Shown here: in pieces, positions 35,578 to 46,262 of the stretch
Position numbering within the stretch: the first letter of the stretch is position 1
Layout: each line of letters starts with the position of its first letter
NCBI RefSeq assembly: GCF_016908315.1
Contig: NZ_JAFBDQ010000008.1
Location: forward strand, 62,001 to 126,000
Reading direction: 5' to 3'
Length of the DNA: 64,000 bases
Source of the DNA: Halanaerobacter jeridensis
Lineage (GTDB): Bacteria; Bacillota; Halanaerobiia; Halobacteroidales; Halobacteroidaceae
The notes under the pieces: model-generated
What the model saw: only the letters and a program-made list of their open reading frames with translations
Told to the model about the DNA's origin: nothing
The model's database searches: none
Program-made: the position numbers and the translations under genes

Positions 35578-35612
35578 CAAAAAAAACAAAAAACAACCCG
35601 CTAAGGTTGCTT
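35578..35612 (-). terminator. Rho-independent terminator region between murA and spoIID
   Basis: Minus strand has CAACC-loop-GGTTG followed by TTTTTTGTTTTTTTTG, about 90 bases past the murA stop. It likely ends murA transcription and so separates it from spoIID. Confidence 0.75.
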
Positions 35613-35704
35613 AATACTCAATACTTTAACTACTCATTTGTTTTGCGTCACTCCGTGCAGCTTTATTTTATGGCAAACTGCTGTGTTTCCGCAGTCTATA
35701 TGCA

Positions 35705-36964
35705 TTAACTATTGCCAATCTTTTTAATATCAATACCCACACCTCTTAATTTATCAATAACATTTTCATAACCTCGTTCAATATGATAACCTTCTTTAAT
35801 TGTTGTTTCCCCCTCTGCTACCAAACCAGCTAAAATCAAAGCAGCTCCTGCTCTTAAATCGGTAGCTCGAACTTCTGTACCTGTTAAAGGTGTTTGATGC
35901 ACTACAGCAGTATGACCAATCTTCTTTTCTTTTATCTCAGCTCCCATTTTCTTTAACTCTTCTACATGAGCAAATCTATTTTCAAAGACCGTTTCAATTA
36001 CTTTCGATTCACCTTCAGCTTGAGTTAGTAAGACCATAAATGGGGCTTGTAAATCTGTTGGAAAACCGGGATAAGGAAGTGTTTTAACATCTACAGCTTT
36101 TAAATCAGATTTAGCATTGACTTTCACTCCGTCTACATCTTCTTCAATTCTAACTCCCATTTCTTTTAATTTTGCTACTAATGGTTTAATATGCTCTACT
36201 AATACATTGTCTACATATAATTCACTACCTGTTACAGCCCCCATAATTAAATAGGTTCCTGCTTCAATTCTATCAGGAATAATTGTATACTCTGTACCAG
36301 TTAATTCTTCTACTCCTTCAATTCTAATAACATCAGTTCCGGCTCCTTTAATTTCTGCTCCCATAACATTGAGGTAATTAGCCAAATCAACAATCTCTGG
36401 TTCTCGAGCAGCGTTTTCAATCACCGTTTTCCCCTCAGCCATAGAAGCAGCCATAATAATATTCATTGTCGCTCCTACACTAGGATAATCTAAATATATC
36501 TTAGCTCCTGTTAATTTTTCAGCTTCTATATGAACAAAGGTTCCATCAATAGTCACTTCTGCTCCTAAAGCTTTAAATCCTTTTAAATGCAAATCTATTG
36601 GACGATCTCCAATATCACAACCACCAGGAATAGTTGTTTCTGCTTGTCCATGGCGGGCTAAAAAAGCTCCTAAAATATAATAAGAAGCCCTCAATTCTTG
36701 GGCCAAATCTTCTGGAACCTGAATCTTATCAACAGCATCAGGATTAACTGTTAATTGATTATTTTTATATTCTACTTCTGCTCCCAAAGAATCTATAATT
36801 TTAACTATATTTCTAATATCCCGCAGGTCAGGTATATCACATAATACACTTTCCCCATGTCCCATCAAACTAGCCATAGCAACAGGTAAAGCAGCATTTT
36901 TAGCTCCACTAACACTTATTTCTCCATTTATTTGCTCTGTACCAGATACTACAAACTGACTCAT
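35705..36964 (-). CDS. murA: UDP-N-acetylglucosamine 1-carboxyvinyltransferase MurA
   Basis: 419 residues from ATG at 36964 (M-S-Q-F-V-V-S-G) after AGGAGGAAATAAC. Transfers enolpyruvate to UDP-GlcNAc in the first committed peptidoglycan step. The active-site Cys is in P-G-G-C-D-I-G-D-R-P, and the N-terminal G-A-K-N-A-A-L-P motif is intact. The fosfomycin-sensitive Cys form is present. Placed between the YueI-like gene and spoIID, matching the Bacillus murAA-spoIID order. Confidence 0.96.
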   Translation of the reverse strand: MSQFVVSGTEQINGEISVSGAKNAALPVAMASLMGHGESVLCDIPDLRDIRNIVKIIDSLGAEVEYKNNQLTVNPDAVDKIQVPEDLAQELRASYYILGAFLARHGQAETTIPGGCDIGDRPIDLHLKGFKALGAEVTIDGTFVHIEAEKLTGAKIYLDYPSVGATMNIIMAASMAEGKTVIENAAREPEIVDLANYLNVMGAEIKGAGTDVIRIEGVEELTGTEYTIIPDRIEAGTYLIMGAVTGSELYVDNVLVEHIKPLVAKLKEMGVRIEEDVDGVKVNAKSDLKAVDVKTLPYPGFPTDLQAPFMVLLTQAEGESKVIETVFENRFAHVEELKKMGAEIKEKKIGHTAVVHQTPLTGTEVRATDLRAGAALILAGLVAEGETTIKEGYHIERGYENVIDKLRGVGIDIKKIGNS

Positions 36965-37051
36965 GTTATTTCCTCCTATACAATTTTTCAAACATATATC
37001 CGTTTAAATATATTCTTTATTAAGGAGCATCTTCCTGCATTAATCACAAAA

Positions 37052-37648
37052 TTAATCATGTTTACCTGGACATTTTTCTCCAATTAGTTTATCAAATAAA
37101 GACATTTTTTTGTAATTTTCTAATTCTTCCGGTGCCTTCTCTTTAATTAAATTATAGCAATCTCCACATATTTTTTCGCCGCGAGCATTAATTAACTCTT
37201 CTGGGATCCCTTTTTCTTTTAATCTTTCCCTACGGCTGCGAACATAAATTTTTTCTGCATGGACTGCATGGTCACTAACTACTACTAAAGCAACCTCTCC
37301 CACTAATCCTGCTGCACCAATTTTTTTAAAAGATAAGTCATTATCATCAGCTAATTTAATATAATCTCTAGCTTTTGACATATCTACTTCGCGATTGAGA
37401 ATTAGTTTAACTGCTTCACTATCTTGCATTGCTTCAGCAACTTCAGGATATGTACCTTCTTCTTCTACCTGAGAAAAAGTTAGAGCAATTAAGACTCGTT
37501 CTTTAAATTCACCTAAAAATCTATTTTTTTCATTCTGTTTTATTTTAGGTCCACCATTGACTCCTGCGGCAGCAGTTCTTTCTAATTCACTCTTCTGCTG
37601 CTGTTTTTTCATAGATTCTTGTTCTATATCCTGCTGCTTATCAGACAT
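37052..37648 (-). CDS. YueI-family (DUF1694) protein
   Basis: 198 residues from ATG at 37648 after AGGGGTG. The block G-P-K-I-K-Q-N-E-K-N-R-F-L-G-E-F-K-E-R-V-L with T-Y-P-E-V-A matches the YueI family, whose function is not known. The C-terminus has C-G-D-C, then another Cys in E-K-C-P-G-K-H, which I do not recall from the Bacillus proteins and which looks like a metal-binding or redox site. It is the only gene between the atp terminator and murA. Confidence 0.7.
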   Translation of the reverse strand: MSDKQQDIEQESMKKQQQKSELERTAAAGVNGGPKIKQNEKNRFLGEFKERVLIALTFSQVEEEGTYPEVAEAMQDSEAVKLILNREVDMSKARDYIKLADDNDLSFKKIGAAGLVGEVALVVVSDHAVHAEKIYVRSRRERLKEKGIPEELINARGEKICGDCYNLIKEKAPEELENYKKMSLFDKLIGEKCPGKHD

Positions 37649-37742
37649 AATAATCACCCCTAGTACGATTTCTTTAAGAGAAGTATATCAAAAAATTACC
37701 AAAAGCACAAGCGAACAATATTTATATAAAGTGGCACTATCG

Positions 37743-37895
37743 TGCCACTAGCTAGTAGATAAAAGCTAGTAGCTAGTAGTAAATTCAAAACAAAAAAACA
37801 GTTTATAGCTAGAAATTATTGAATACTAGGTTAATGTTTTAGGTTTTGAATTTGATTTTATTTTTTAACTACTAACTCCTAGCTACTTACTTCTA
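37743..37895. repeat. Inverted AGCTAG/AGTAGC repeat between the atp operon and the YueI gene
   Basis: Left arm has AGCTAGTAGATAAAAGCTAG and TAGTAAATTCAAAAC; right arm has GTTTTGAATTTG and AACTACTAACTCCTAGCTAC, so the two halves are inverted copies about 55 bases apart. It is related to the short repeat at 4500-4545 and leaves the atp terminator intact. Confidence 0.6.
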
Positions 37896-37899
37896 GCTA

Positions 37900-37936
37900 T
37901 AAAAAAATAAGAGCAAGGGAAAAATCCCTCACTCTC
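37900..37936 (-). terminator. Terminator of the ATP synthase operon
   Basis: Minus-strand stem GAG-TG-AGGGA / TCCCT-TG-CTC, with a short internal loop, followed by TTATTTTTTT. It lies 18 bases after the atpC stop. Confidence 0.85.
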
Positions 37937-37953
37937 ATTATTATCTATAATAT

Positions 37954-38379
37954 TTATTCAAATTGATCGAAATCATGATGTTTACTAGCTTGTAAACGAT
38001 TCAAGGCTTTTTCTAGCGCAATTTCAGCCTGACGTTCATCAATATGATCTTCATGTTTTTTCTCTAGTCTTTCTTCAGCTTCTTCCTTAGCAGCTAATGC
38101 ACGATCCACATCTATTTCTTCAGAGTGTTCAGCAGAACCTACTAAGACCGTTACTTCATCAGGCTTAACTTCCATGTAGCCTTGAGTAGCAGAGAAGATA
38201 TCCTCTCCGCTACCATCCTTGACTCTAATAATTCCAATATTTAAGCCAGTAATTAACGGCTCATGATTGGGCATAATTCCCCGGTTCCCATCAATTGTTC
38301 TTACATTTATAATTTCTACGTCATCACTTTCATAGGCAACTCTTTCCGGGGTTACAATACTTACATTCATCGTTGCCAT
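37954..38379 (-). CDS. atpC: ATP synthase epsilon subunit
   Basis: 141 residues; N-terminal beta-sandwich starting N-V-S-I-V-T-P-E-R-V and C-terminal helical hairpin (about 88-140). It regulates and couples the rotor in F1. M-A-T-M start at 38379 with AGAAGGAAGTG upstream. Last gene of the operon; 2-base gap from atpD. Confidence 0.95.
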   Translation of the reverse strand: MATMNVSIVTPERVAYESDDVEIINVRTIDGNRGIMPNHEPLITGLNIGIIRVKDGSGEDIFSATQGYMEVKPDEVTVLVGSAEHSEEIDVDRALAAKEEAEERLEKKHEDHIDERQAEIALEKALNRLQASKHHDFDQFE

Positions 38380-38381
38380 AA

Positions 38382-39827
<1,446 letters not shown>

Positions 39828-40685
39828 CTATTCTAATGCTTCAGCACCACCAACAATTTCAGTTAATTCCTGCGTAATTGCAGCTTGACGAGCACGGTTA
39901 TAAGATAATGTCAAGTCATCTATCATTTCTTCAGCATTTTCAGTTGCTGAATCCATAGCTGTCATCCGAGAAGCAAATTCGCTTGCTTTAGCTTGCAGTA
40001 GTGAACCAAAGATTAAATTAGTCACATACTGCGGTAAAACTGAATTCAATACAGCACCAGCCGAAGGTTCGTATAAATATTTACTCATATTTTCAGCATC
40101 TTCCTTCTGTTCTGGTGGTTCAATTGGAAACAGCTCTATAACCTCAACTTTATGAGATAGAACTGATTCAAAATCAGTGTAAACTATGTTTACTTCATCA
40201 AGCATCTCTTCTCGATACAGTTCCATAATTTCAATAGCAATATTTTCAGCAACTACAAAACCAGGTTTATCCGGTACATCTAAATACTCAGATATGATTT
40301 CATATCCATTGCGTTTAAAATGTCTTTGACCTTGGTTACCAACGGCAAATAAAGCAACATCTTCATCTCGAGCAGCAGTTAATTCTTCTACTTTCTTAAT
40401 CACTTTGTTATTATAGGGTCCACATAAACCCCGGTCACCAGTGACAACAACATAACCTACTTTCTCAACCTCGCGTTCTTCCATTAAAGGATGCGAATCT
40501 TGAGTATCTCCACCTGTAATTCCAGCTAAGGTCTGCTTAGTCTTAGTGAAAAAAGGTTTAGCATTTTCAGCTCTTTCTTGAGCCTTTTGTAACTTAGCAC
40601 TGGCTACCATCTTCATGGCTCGAGTAATCTTCTTAGTATTCTCAACACTACTTATCTGCCGTTTAATATCTCTCATACTTTGCAT
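39828..40685 (-). CDS. atpG: ATP synthase gamma subunit
   Basis: 285 residues; N-terminal helix M-R-D-I-K-R-Q-I-S-S-V-E-N-T-K-K-I-T and C-terminal A-T-E-N-A-E-E-M-I-D-D-L-T, the central rotor shaft of F1. ATG at 40685; an in-frame ATG three codons later is the alternative start. Gap of 21 bases to atpD. Confidence 0.96.
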   Translation of the reverse strand: MQSMRDIKRQISSVENTKKITRAMKMVASAKLQKAQERAENAKPFFTKTKQTLAGITGGDTQDSHPLMEEREVEKVGYVVVTGDRGLCGPYNNKVIKKVEELTAARDEDVALFAVGNQGQRHFKRNGYEIISEYLDVPDKPGFVVAENIAIEIMELYREEMLDEVNIVYTDFESVLSHKVEVIELFPIEPPEQKEDAENMSKYLYEPSAGAVLNSVLPQYVTNLIFGSLLQAKASEFASRMTAMDSATENAEEMIDDLTLSYNRARQAAITQELTEIVGGAEALE

Positions 40686-40723
40686 TCTGTCAGATCACCT
40701 CGCTTTACTGGATCCTTACTGAG

Positions 40724-42274
40724 CTAGGCTGTAGCTTCTTCATCCTCAACTTCAAATTCACTTTCATCTATGTCAAAGTTATCTTTAAATTCTTGGATAG
40801 CTGCTTGTAACTTTTCTTCTGTCTCTTCTGTTAATTCACCAGTTTCAACGATACTCTCCGCTATCTCTGGTTTTTCAGCATCCATAAATGCTAAGAACTC
40901 TGCTTCAAATCTTTCAATATCATTAACAGGAATATCATCTAAATATCCATTGTTTACTGTATAAACAATAATTACTTGGTCAGCTACAGAAACTGGACTA
41001 GTTTCATCCTGCTTTAAGACCTCTACAATTCTTTCTCCTCGGGCCAACTTCTTTTGCGTTGCTTCATCAAGGTCAGACCCAAACTGAGCAAAGGCCTCTA
41101 ACTCACGATACTGTGACATATCAAGTTTTAACTGTCCTGCAACGTCCTTCATCGCAGAAATCTGTGCATCTCCACCTACACGAGATACAGATAAACCAAC
41201 GTTAACTGCTGGTCGAACACCAGAGTAGAATAATTCACTTTCTAAGAAGATCTGACCATCAGTGATAGAAATTACATTCGTTGGAATATAAGCAGAAATA
41301 TCTCCCGCTTTAGTTTCAATAATCGGTAAAGCAGTTAAAGAACCTGCACCTAAGTCATCATTTAATTTAGCAGCACGCTCTAATAATCGAGAGTGTAAAT
41401 AGAATACATCTCCTGGATAAGCTTCACGGCCTGGTGGACGTCTTAATAACAATGACATCTCACGATAAGCAACCGCGTGCTTAGATAAATCATCATAAAC
41501 TACCAATACATCTTCACCTTCGTACATAAAGTGTTCTCCAATAGAACATCCAGCATAAGGAGCTAAGTACTGTAATGGAGCTGGGTCACTAGCTGCAGCA
41601 GTAACTACAGTTGTATACTCCATTGCGCCCTCTCGTTCTAATTTATTTACTACCTGAGCTACTGTAGAAGCTTTCTGTCCAATAGCTACATAAACACACT
41701 TTACATCTTCGTCTTGCTGGTTAACAATTGTATCAATTCCTAAAGCAGTCTTACCAGTTTGACGGTCACCAATAATTAATTCTCGCTGTCCTTTACCAAT
41801 TGGCACCATAGAGTCAATAGATTTAATACCAGTCTGTAGTGGATCTTCTACTGGTTGACGCTGTACAATACCTGGCGCTTCAGTCTCCACAGGACGAGTA
41901 TCATCAGCATTAATTGGACCTTTACCATCAACAGGTTCTCCTAACGGATTAACAACTCTTCCTTTTAACTCTTCTCCTACAGGAACTTCTACAACTGTTT
42001 CAGTCCGGTGAACTTCATCACCTTCTTCAATTTCTGATTCCTCACCCATGATTACACAACCAATACTACTTTCTTCTAGGTTTAAAACCATGCCATTAAC
42101 GCCGCTTTCAAACTCCAAAAGTTCTCCAGCCATGGCATCTTCTAAACCATGAATTCGAGCAATACCATCACCAACACTAAGTACAGTTCCTACACCCTTA
42201 GTTTCTAATTCAACATCATAATTTTTAATTTGGTCTTTAATAATTGAACTTATTTCACCTGGATTCAGTTTCAT
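40724..42274 (-). CDS. atpA: ATP synthase alpha subunit
   Basis: 516 residues; Walker [11 protein letters not shown], and [12 protein letters not shown] near residue 280. The non-catalytic nucleotide-binding F1 subunit. The C-terminal tail is acidic ([10 protein letters not shown]). Normal position between atpH and atpG. Confidence 0.97.
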   Translation of the reverse strand: MKLNPGEISSIIKDQIKNYDVELETKGVGTVLSVGDGIARIHGLEDAMAGELLEFESGVNGMVLNLEESSIGCVIMGEESEIEEGDEVHRTETVVEVPVGEELKGRVVNPLGEPVDGKGPINADDTRPVETEAPGIVQRQPVEDPLQTGIKSIDSMVPIGKGQRELIIGDRQTGKTALGIDTIVNQQDEDVKCVYVAIGQKASTVAQVVNKLEREGAMEYTTVVTAAASDPAPLQYLAPYAGCSIGEHFMYEGEDVLVVYDDLSKHAVAYREMSLLLRRPPGREAYPGDVFYLHSRLLERAAKLNDDLGAGSLTALPIIETKAGDISAYIPTNVISITDGQIFLESELFYSGVRPAVNVGLSVSRVGGDAQISAMKDVAGQLKLDMSQYRELEAFAQFGSDLDEATQKKLARGERIVEVLKQDETSPVSVADQVIIVYTVNNGYLDDIPVNDIERFEAEFLAFMDAEKPEIAESIVETGELTEETEEKLQAAIQEFKDNFDIDESEFEVEDEEATA

Positions 42275-42284
42275 TCTCTCACCC

Positions 42285-42833
42285 CTAACTTACTTCTAGT
42301 GTCTGCAGATTCAATTCAACCTCTTGCAGATAATTTTTAATACTACCATCAATTACTTTATTACCAATCTTTAATACTAATCCACCAATTAAATCAGGTT
42401 TGACTTCTATCTCTAGCTCAATTTTCTTATCTAAAGCACTCTGCAATTTATCTTTCAACTTAGATTGGTGTTTATCAGATAATTCAATTGGTGTTTCCAC
42501 TGCAACAGTTAAACGATTCTCTTTTGCTGCTAGCATATCTATAAATTGTTGATGGATTTGTGGTAAATAAACTTCTCTTTTCTTATCAATTAACAACTTA
42601 ATGAAATTTAAAAATGTAGTTGATAATTGACCACTGAAAACTTCTTCTAGAATCTTTTTCTTCTGTTTATAGTCCAACCCTGGATGCTCCAAAACTTGAT
42701 TTAACTCTTCATTCTCTTCAACCAGAGCAGCAACTTCATCAAATTCATCAACAATTGTCTCTAACTCATCTTCTTCTTGAGCTAATTCAAATAAAGCATC
42801 AGCATACTTCTCAGCAATTTCTTCTTCTATCAT
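42285..42833 (-). CDS. atpH: ATP synthase delta subunit
   Basis: 182 residues of OSCP/delta type: [12 protein letters not shown] near the N-terminus and [11 protein letters not shown] near the C-terminus. It links F1 to the peripheral stalk. The start overlaps the atpF stop by 4 bases, implying translational coupling. Confidence 0.95.
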   Translation of the reverse strand: MIEEEIAEKYADALFELAQEEDELETIVDEFDEVAALVEENEELNQVLEHPGLDYKQKKKILEEVFSGQLSTTFLNFIKLLIDKKREVYLPQIHQQFIDMLAAKENRLTVAVETPIELSDKHQSKLKDKLQSALDKKIELEIEVKPDLIGGLVLKIGNKVIDGSIKNYLQEVELNLQTLEVS

Positions 42834-43330
42834 TGCACTTCACCTAATTTCTCTTTGTCAAGCTGTTCAATATAGTTCTCAATCGATTTTTCCTGCATAT
42901 CCTCATCAACAATTTCTTTTAATGCTTTCTTACTTAATAACAATGATATATCAGAAACCTCTTCTTTCAACTCTTCTCGTGCTTTATCTTTAGCCCGGGC
43001 AATATCATCTTCCGCGCGAGCTAATTTACGGTCAGCTTCTTCCTCAGCTTCATTAATAATTTCTTCTTCTTTCTGACGAGCTCGACGCCGACCTTTTTCA
43101 ATAATTTCCTGTGCCTCATCTTTAGCATCTTGCAGCTTTTGTTGATACTGCTGCTTTAGTTCTTCAGCTTCTTGCTCTTTTTCTTCAGCATTGTCTAACT
43201 TATTAGAAATCTTGTTAGATCTCTGGTTCATAAAGTTAGTCACAGGTTCAAATAAAAAGTGTTTTAGCACTAAGAATAAAATTATAAAGTTAACAAGTTG
43301 AAAAAAGAAGGTAACTCCTAAATCAATCAT
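42830..43330 (-). CDS. atpF: ATP synthase b subunit
   Basis: 166 residues from ATG at 43330 (M-I-D-L-G-V-T-F-F) after GGGAGGG. One N-terminal membrane helix, then a long charged coiled coil (to about 150), the peripheral stalk of Fo. Only one b gene is visible. It lies between atpE and atpH. Confidence 0.94.
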   Translation of the reverse strand: MIDLGVTFFFQLVNFIILFLVLKHFLFEPVTNFMNQRSNKISNKLDNAEEKEQEAEELKQQYQQKLQDAKDEAQEIIEKGRRRARQKEEEIINEAEEEADRKLARAEDDIARAKDKAREELKEEVSDISLLLSKKALKEIVDEDMQEKSIENYIEQLDKEKLGEVQ

Positions 43331-43445
43331 TTCTTTCCCTCCCTTCACAGAATAACCTTCATTCTAATCAAATCTTAACTGCGAAACAAAGTTAAAAGAA
43401 GATGAATAATGGTGCCCATTACCCATCTTCACCTATGTTTTTCCA

Positions 43446-43724
<279 letters not shown>

Positions 43725-43745
43725 TTAAGAATTTTTTATAAATAT

Positions 43746-44297
<552 letters not shown>

Positions 44298-44326
44298 TTA
44301 AAGCCCTCCTTTCCAATTTGGAGAGA

Positions 44327-45088
44327 CTATTCCATCTCCATTGAAATATAAGTCATAGTTAACATCGTAAAGATAAAGGCCTGTAAAACTCCTGCAAATA
44401 CAGTGAAGTATAAATCAGCAATTCCTGGAATACCAAGTGCTACTACAGAATATAACAAGCCCATAATTACAACACCACCACCAAGCATATTCCCAAATAG
44501 ACGGAAAGCTAGTGACATTGGGTCAGCTAAATTTCCAATTACATTTAACGGGAACATAAATGGCATTGGCTCAAAGTAATCTTTAAAGTATGTGCCAATT
44601 CCTTTTGACTTAATTCCAAAGTAATGAATACAAAAGAATGTAATTGCTGCTAAAGCAAAAGTTGTATTCAAATCAGCAGTTGGAGTATATAAGTGTAGTA
44701 TATCTCTTCCAGGAACAAGGCCTATCAAATTACTAATTGTTAAGTAAATCATCAAAGTCCCAATATACGGAGTAAACTTCTGCATACCCGGCCCCATAGT
44801 ATTCCTTACTAAGCCTTGCATTGAATCTACTAATGCTTCAATAACATTTTGGACACTGCCAGCTTCAGGTTCTTCCTTTAAATCACGCGTTGCCCACCAG
44901 GAAAACAACCCTAATACAACTATCAGAATCCAAGTAGTTGTCACAGTTGACTTTACTGGAGCATTAGCAATCTGTAATGCTTTAGTCAACCCATTTTCTG
45001 GGATATGAAACATCACCTGTGGAGCAAACTCCTCAATATTAGGTGAGTTAAATAACATCTTATCAATCAATTTACTGAAAAAATCCAT
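44327..45088 (-). CDS. atpB: ATP synthase a subunit
   Basis: 253 residues from ATG at 45088 (M-D-F-F-S-K-L), ten bases after GGAGGG. The essential Arg is in M-S-L-A-F-R-L-F-G-N-M, and five or six membrane helices are visible. It forms the ion half-channels facing the c-ring. An earlier ATG at 45121 would overlap the subunit I gene. Confidence 0.94.
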   Translation of the reverse strand: MDFFSKLIDKMLFNSPNIEEFAPQVMFHIPENGLTKALQIANAPVKSTVTTTWILIVVLGLFSWWATRDLKEEPEAGSVQNVIEALVDSMQGLVRNTMGPGMQKFTPYIGTLMIYLTISNLIGLVPGRDILHLYTPTADLNTTFALAAITFFCIHYFGIKSKGIGTYFKDYFEPMPFMFPLNVIGNLADPMSLAFRLFGNMLGGGVVIMGLLYSVVALGIPGIADLYFTVFAGVLQAFIFTMLTMTYISMEME

Positions 45089-45108
45089 TATCTCTTCTCC
45101 CTCCTTTC

Positions 45109-45498
45109 TTATCCAGTCCAATCATTTTGGTGTTGAGGCCACATATCAAACAAATTAATGACAAAAATAACTAGTTTAACGATCAACATTCCAATAATAG
45201 TAGGAAACAAATTTATTTGATTATTCTTAATTAACGTATAAAATACAAAAAACCAAAAACCATACTTGAGTACATACTGCACAATCATGTATACTCTAGC
45301 TACTAACGGCTCAAAATTAACTGCTTTTTTTAAGGAAAAAGAAAGTAAATATAGATTAGTAACTCCCATTGTGCTACCAGCAATAATACCTAAAGCATTC
45401 TTGCTACCCCAAAAATAAAACACAAATAAACTAATAATAACAACAGTTAATAATGTCCATTTAACAATAAATCCTGTTGTTTGCTTTACTTCTTTCAT
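45109..45498 (-). CDS. atpI: ATP synthase subunit I (AtpI family)
   Basis: 129 residues from ATG at 45498 after GGAAGTG. Four membrane helices with the UncI/AtpI pattern (G-S-T-M-G-V-T-N-L-Y and L-F-P-T-I-I-G-M-L). AtpI assists c-ring assembly. Between the small AtpZ-like gene and atpB. Confidence 0.85.
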   Translation of the reverse strand: MKEVKQTTGFIVKWTLLTVVIISLFVFYFWGSKNALGIIAGSTMGVTNLYLLSFSLKKAVNFEPLVARVYMIVQYVLKYGFWFFVFYTLIKNNQINLFPTIIGMLIVKLVIFVINLFDMWPQHQNDWTG

Positions 45499-45502
45499 GC
45501 AA

Positions 45503-45724
45503 TCACTTCCCATCATCTTGCTGCTGCATAATTAAACGATAAGCATTGCGAAAACCAGCACTTACTCCTAATATTACACCTACGAGCAAAAATATTAAAT
45601 TAGTATGTAATAATTCATCTAAATAATTACCCAGCCAAACTCCAGCAATCACTGGCACAATCATAGTGATTCCTACCTGGGAAATTAAAGCCAAAGCTTT
45701 TAAAAAATTCATTTTATCGTTCAT
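45503..45724 (-). CDS. atpZ: AtpZ-like (ATPase_gene1) small membrane protein
   Basis: 73 residues, two membrane helices: the family motif G-V-W-L-G-N-Y-L-D and G-V-S-A-G-F-R-N-A-Y. AtpZ-type proteins accompany F1Fo operons, particularly Na+ ones, and often work with AtpI. It is the first gene of the operon, after the riboswitch and terminator. Confidence 0.88.
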   Translation of the reverse strand: MNDKMNFLKALALISQVGITMIVPVIAGVWLGNYLDELLHTNLIFLLVGVILGVSAGFRNAYRLIMQQQDDGK

Positions 45725-45871
45725 GTTAACTCTCCTAATTAGTAATCCCTATCTTACTCTTAAATTATTCATCGCCCCCCATGAGGGGATTGATACTTTC
45801 CATTATAGCAAATCTAGTTTTAATTAACAACTAAATGTTATTTCTAAGTGAAAATTAAAACTTTGCTAATA

Positions 45872-45902
45872 CAAAAAGACTACAGCAGATAGCCGTAGTC
45901 CT
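45872..45902 (-). terminator. Intrinsic terminator in the atp leader, downstream of the riboswitch
   Basis: Minus-strand stem GACTACGGC / GCTGTAGTC around a short loop, then TTTTTG. It lies between the ydaO-type aptamer and atpZ, the standard layout for a riboswitch that ends transcription. Confidence 0.88.
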
Positions 45903-45958
45903 GTTTAAGACAGTTTTCATCTTCATCTAAATTAGATACAATTTACCCATTATAAAAT

Positions 45959-46102
45959 AGGCTAGCAGCCCCTTATACTGCCTACGAGGTTAGCTGTCGG
46001 GCTCAGGCTAAGGGTACCTTACCAGTTCTCTTTATCATTCTGGATCCGCCCCAAAAAAAATGGGTCCCCCGCTCCTAAAACAGGATTAGACATCTGTGCT
46101 TC
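45959..46102 (-). ncRNA. c-di-AMP riboswitch (ydaO-yuaA) in the leader of the ATP synthase operon
   Basis: Read on the minus strand, the sequence contains GAGCGGGGGACCCA, then GGGGCGGATCC, then CCGACAGCTAACCTCGTAGG, which are the highly conserved parts of the ydaO-yuaA aptamer, in the right order and spacing. The ligand known for the family is c-di-AMP, which controls K+ and osmolyte balance; binding usually turns the gene off. A promoter lies 40 bases upstream and a terminator hairpin 57 bases downstream, and the first gene after it is atpZ. Confidence 0.9.
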
Positions 46103-46141
46103 AATATTTACTTAGAATCTTTATCTTAATTCGTTACATTC

Positions 46142-46170
46142 ATTATAATAAATATCTTCATTGTTGTAAA
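46142..46170 (-). promoter_or_regulatory. Promoter of the riboswitch-atp operon
   Basis: On the minus strand, TTTACA and TATAAT are spaced by 17 bases, a near-consensus vegetative promoter, about 40 bases before the aptamer. Confidence 0.8.
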
Positions 46171-46262
46171 GTACAACCACACAATAAAAACTTAAACTCC
46201 CCCTTTGATTACAGCATTTAGGGCTTGTGAAAAAAATAATTTGAGTCCTGTTTAGCCCTAAT

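Noticed and set aside
46218-46261. Inverted repeat TTAGGGCT / AGCCCTAA as a terminator for the WecA/TagO-like gene
   Set aside because: The arms are 8 bases but the loop is about 27 bases, and no T-run follows the second arm. It may matter, but it is not a standard terminator.
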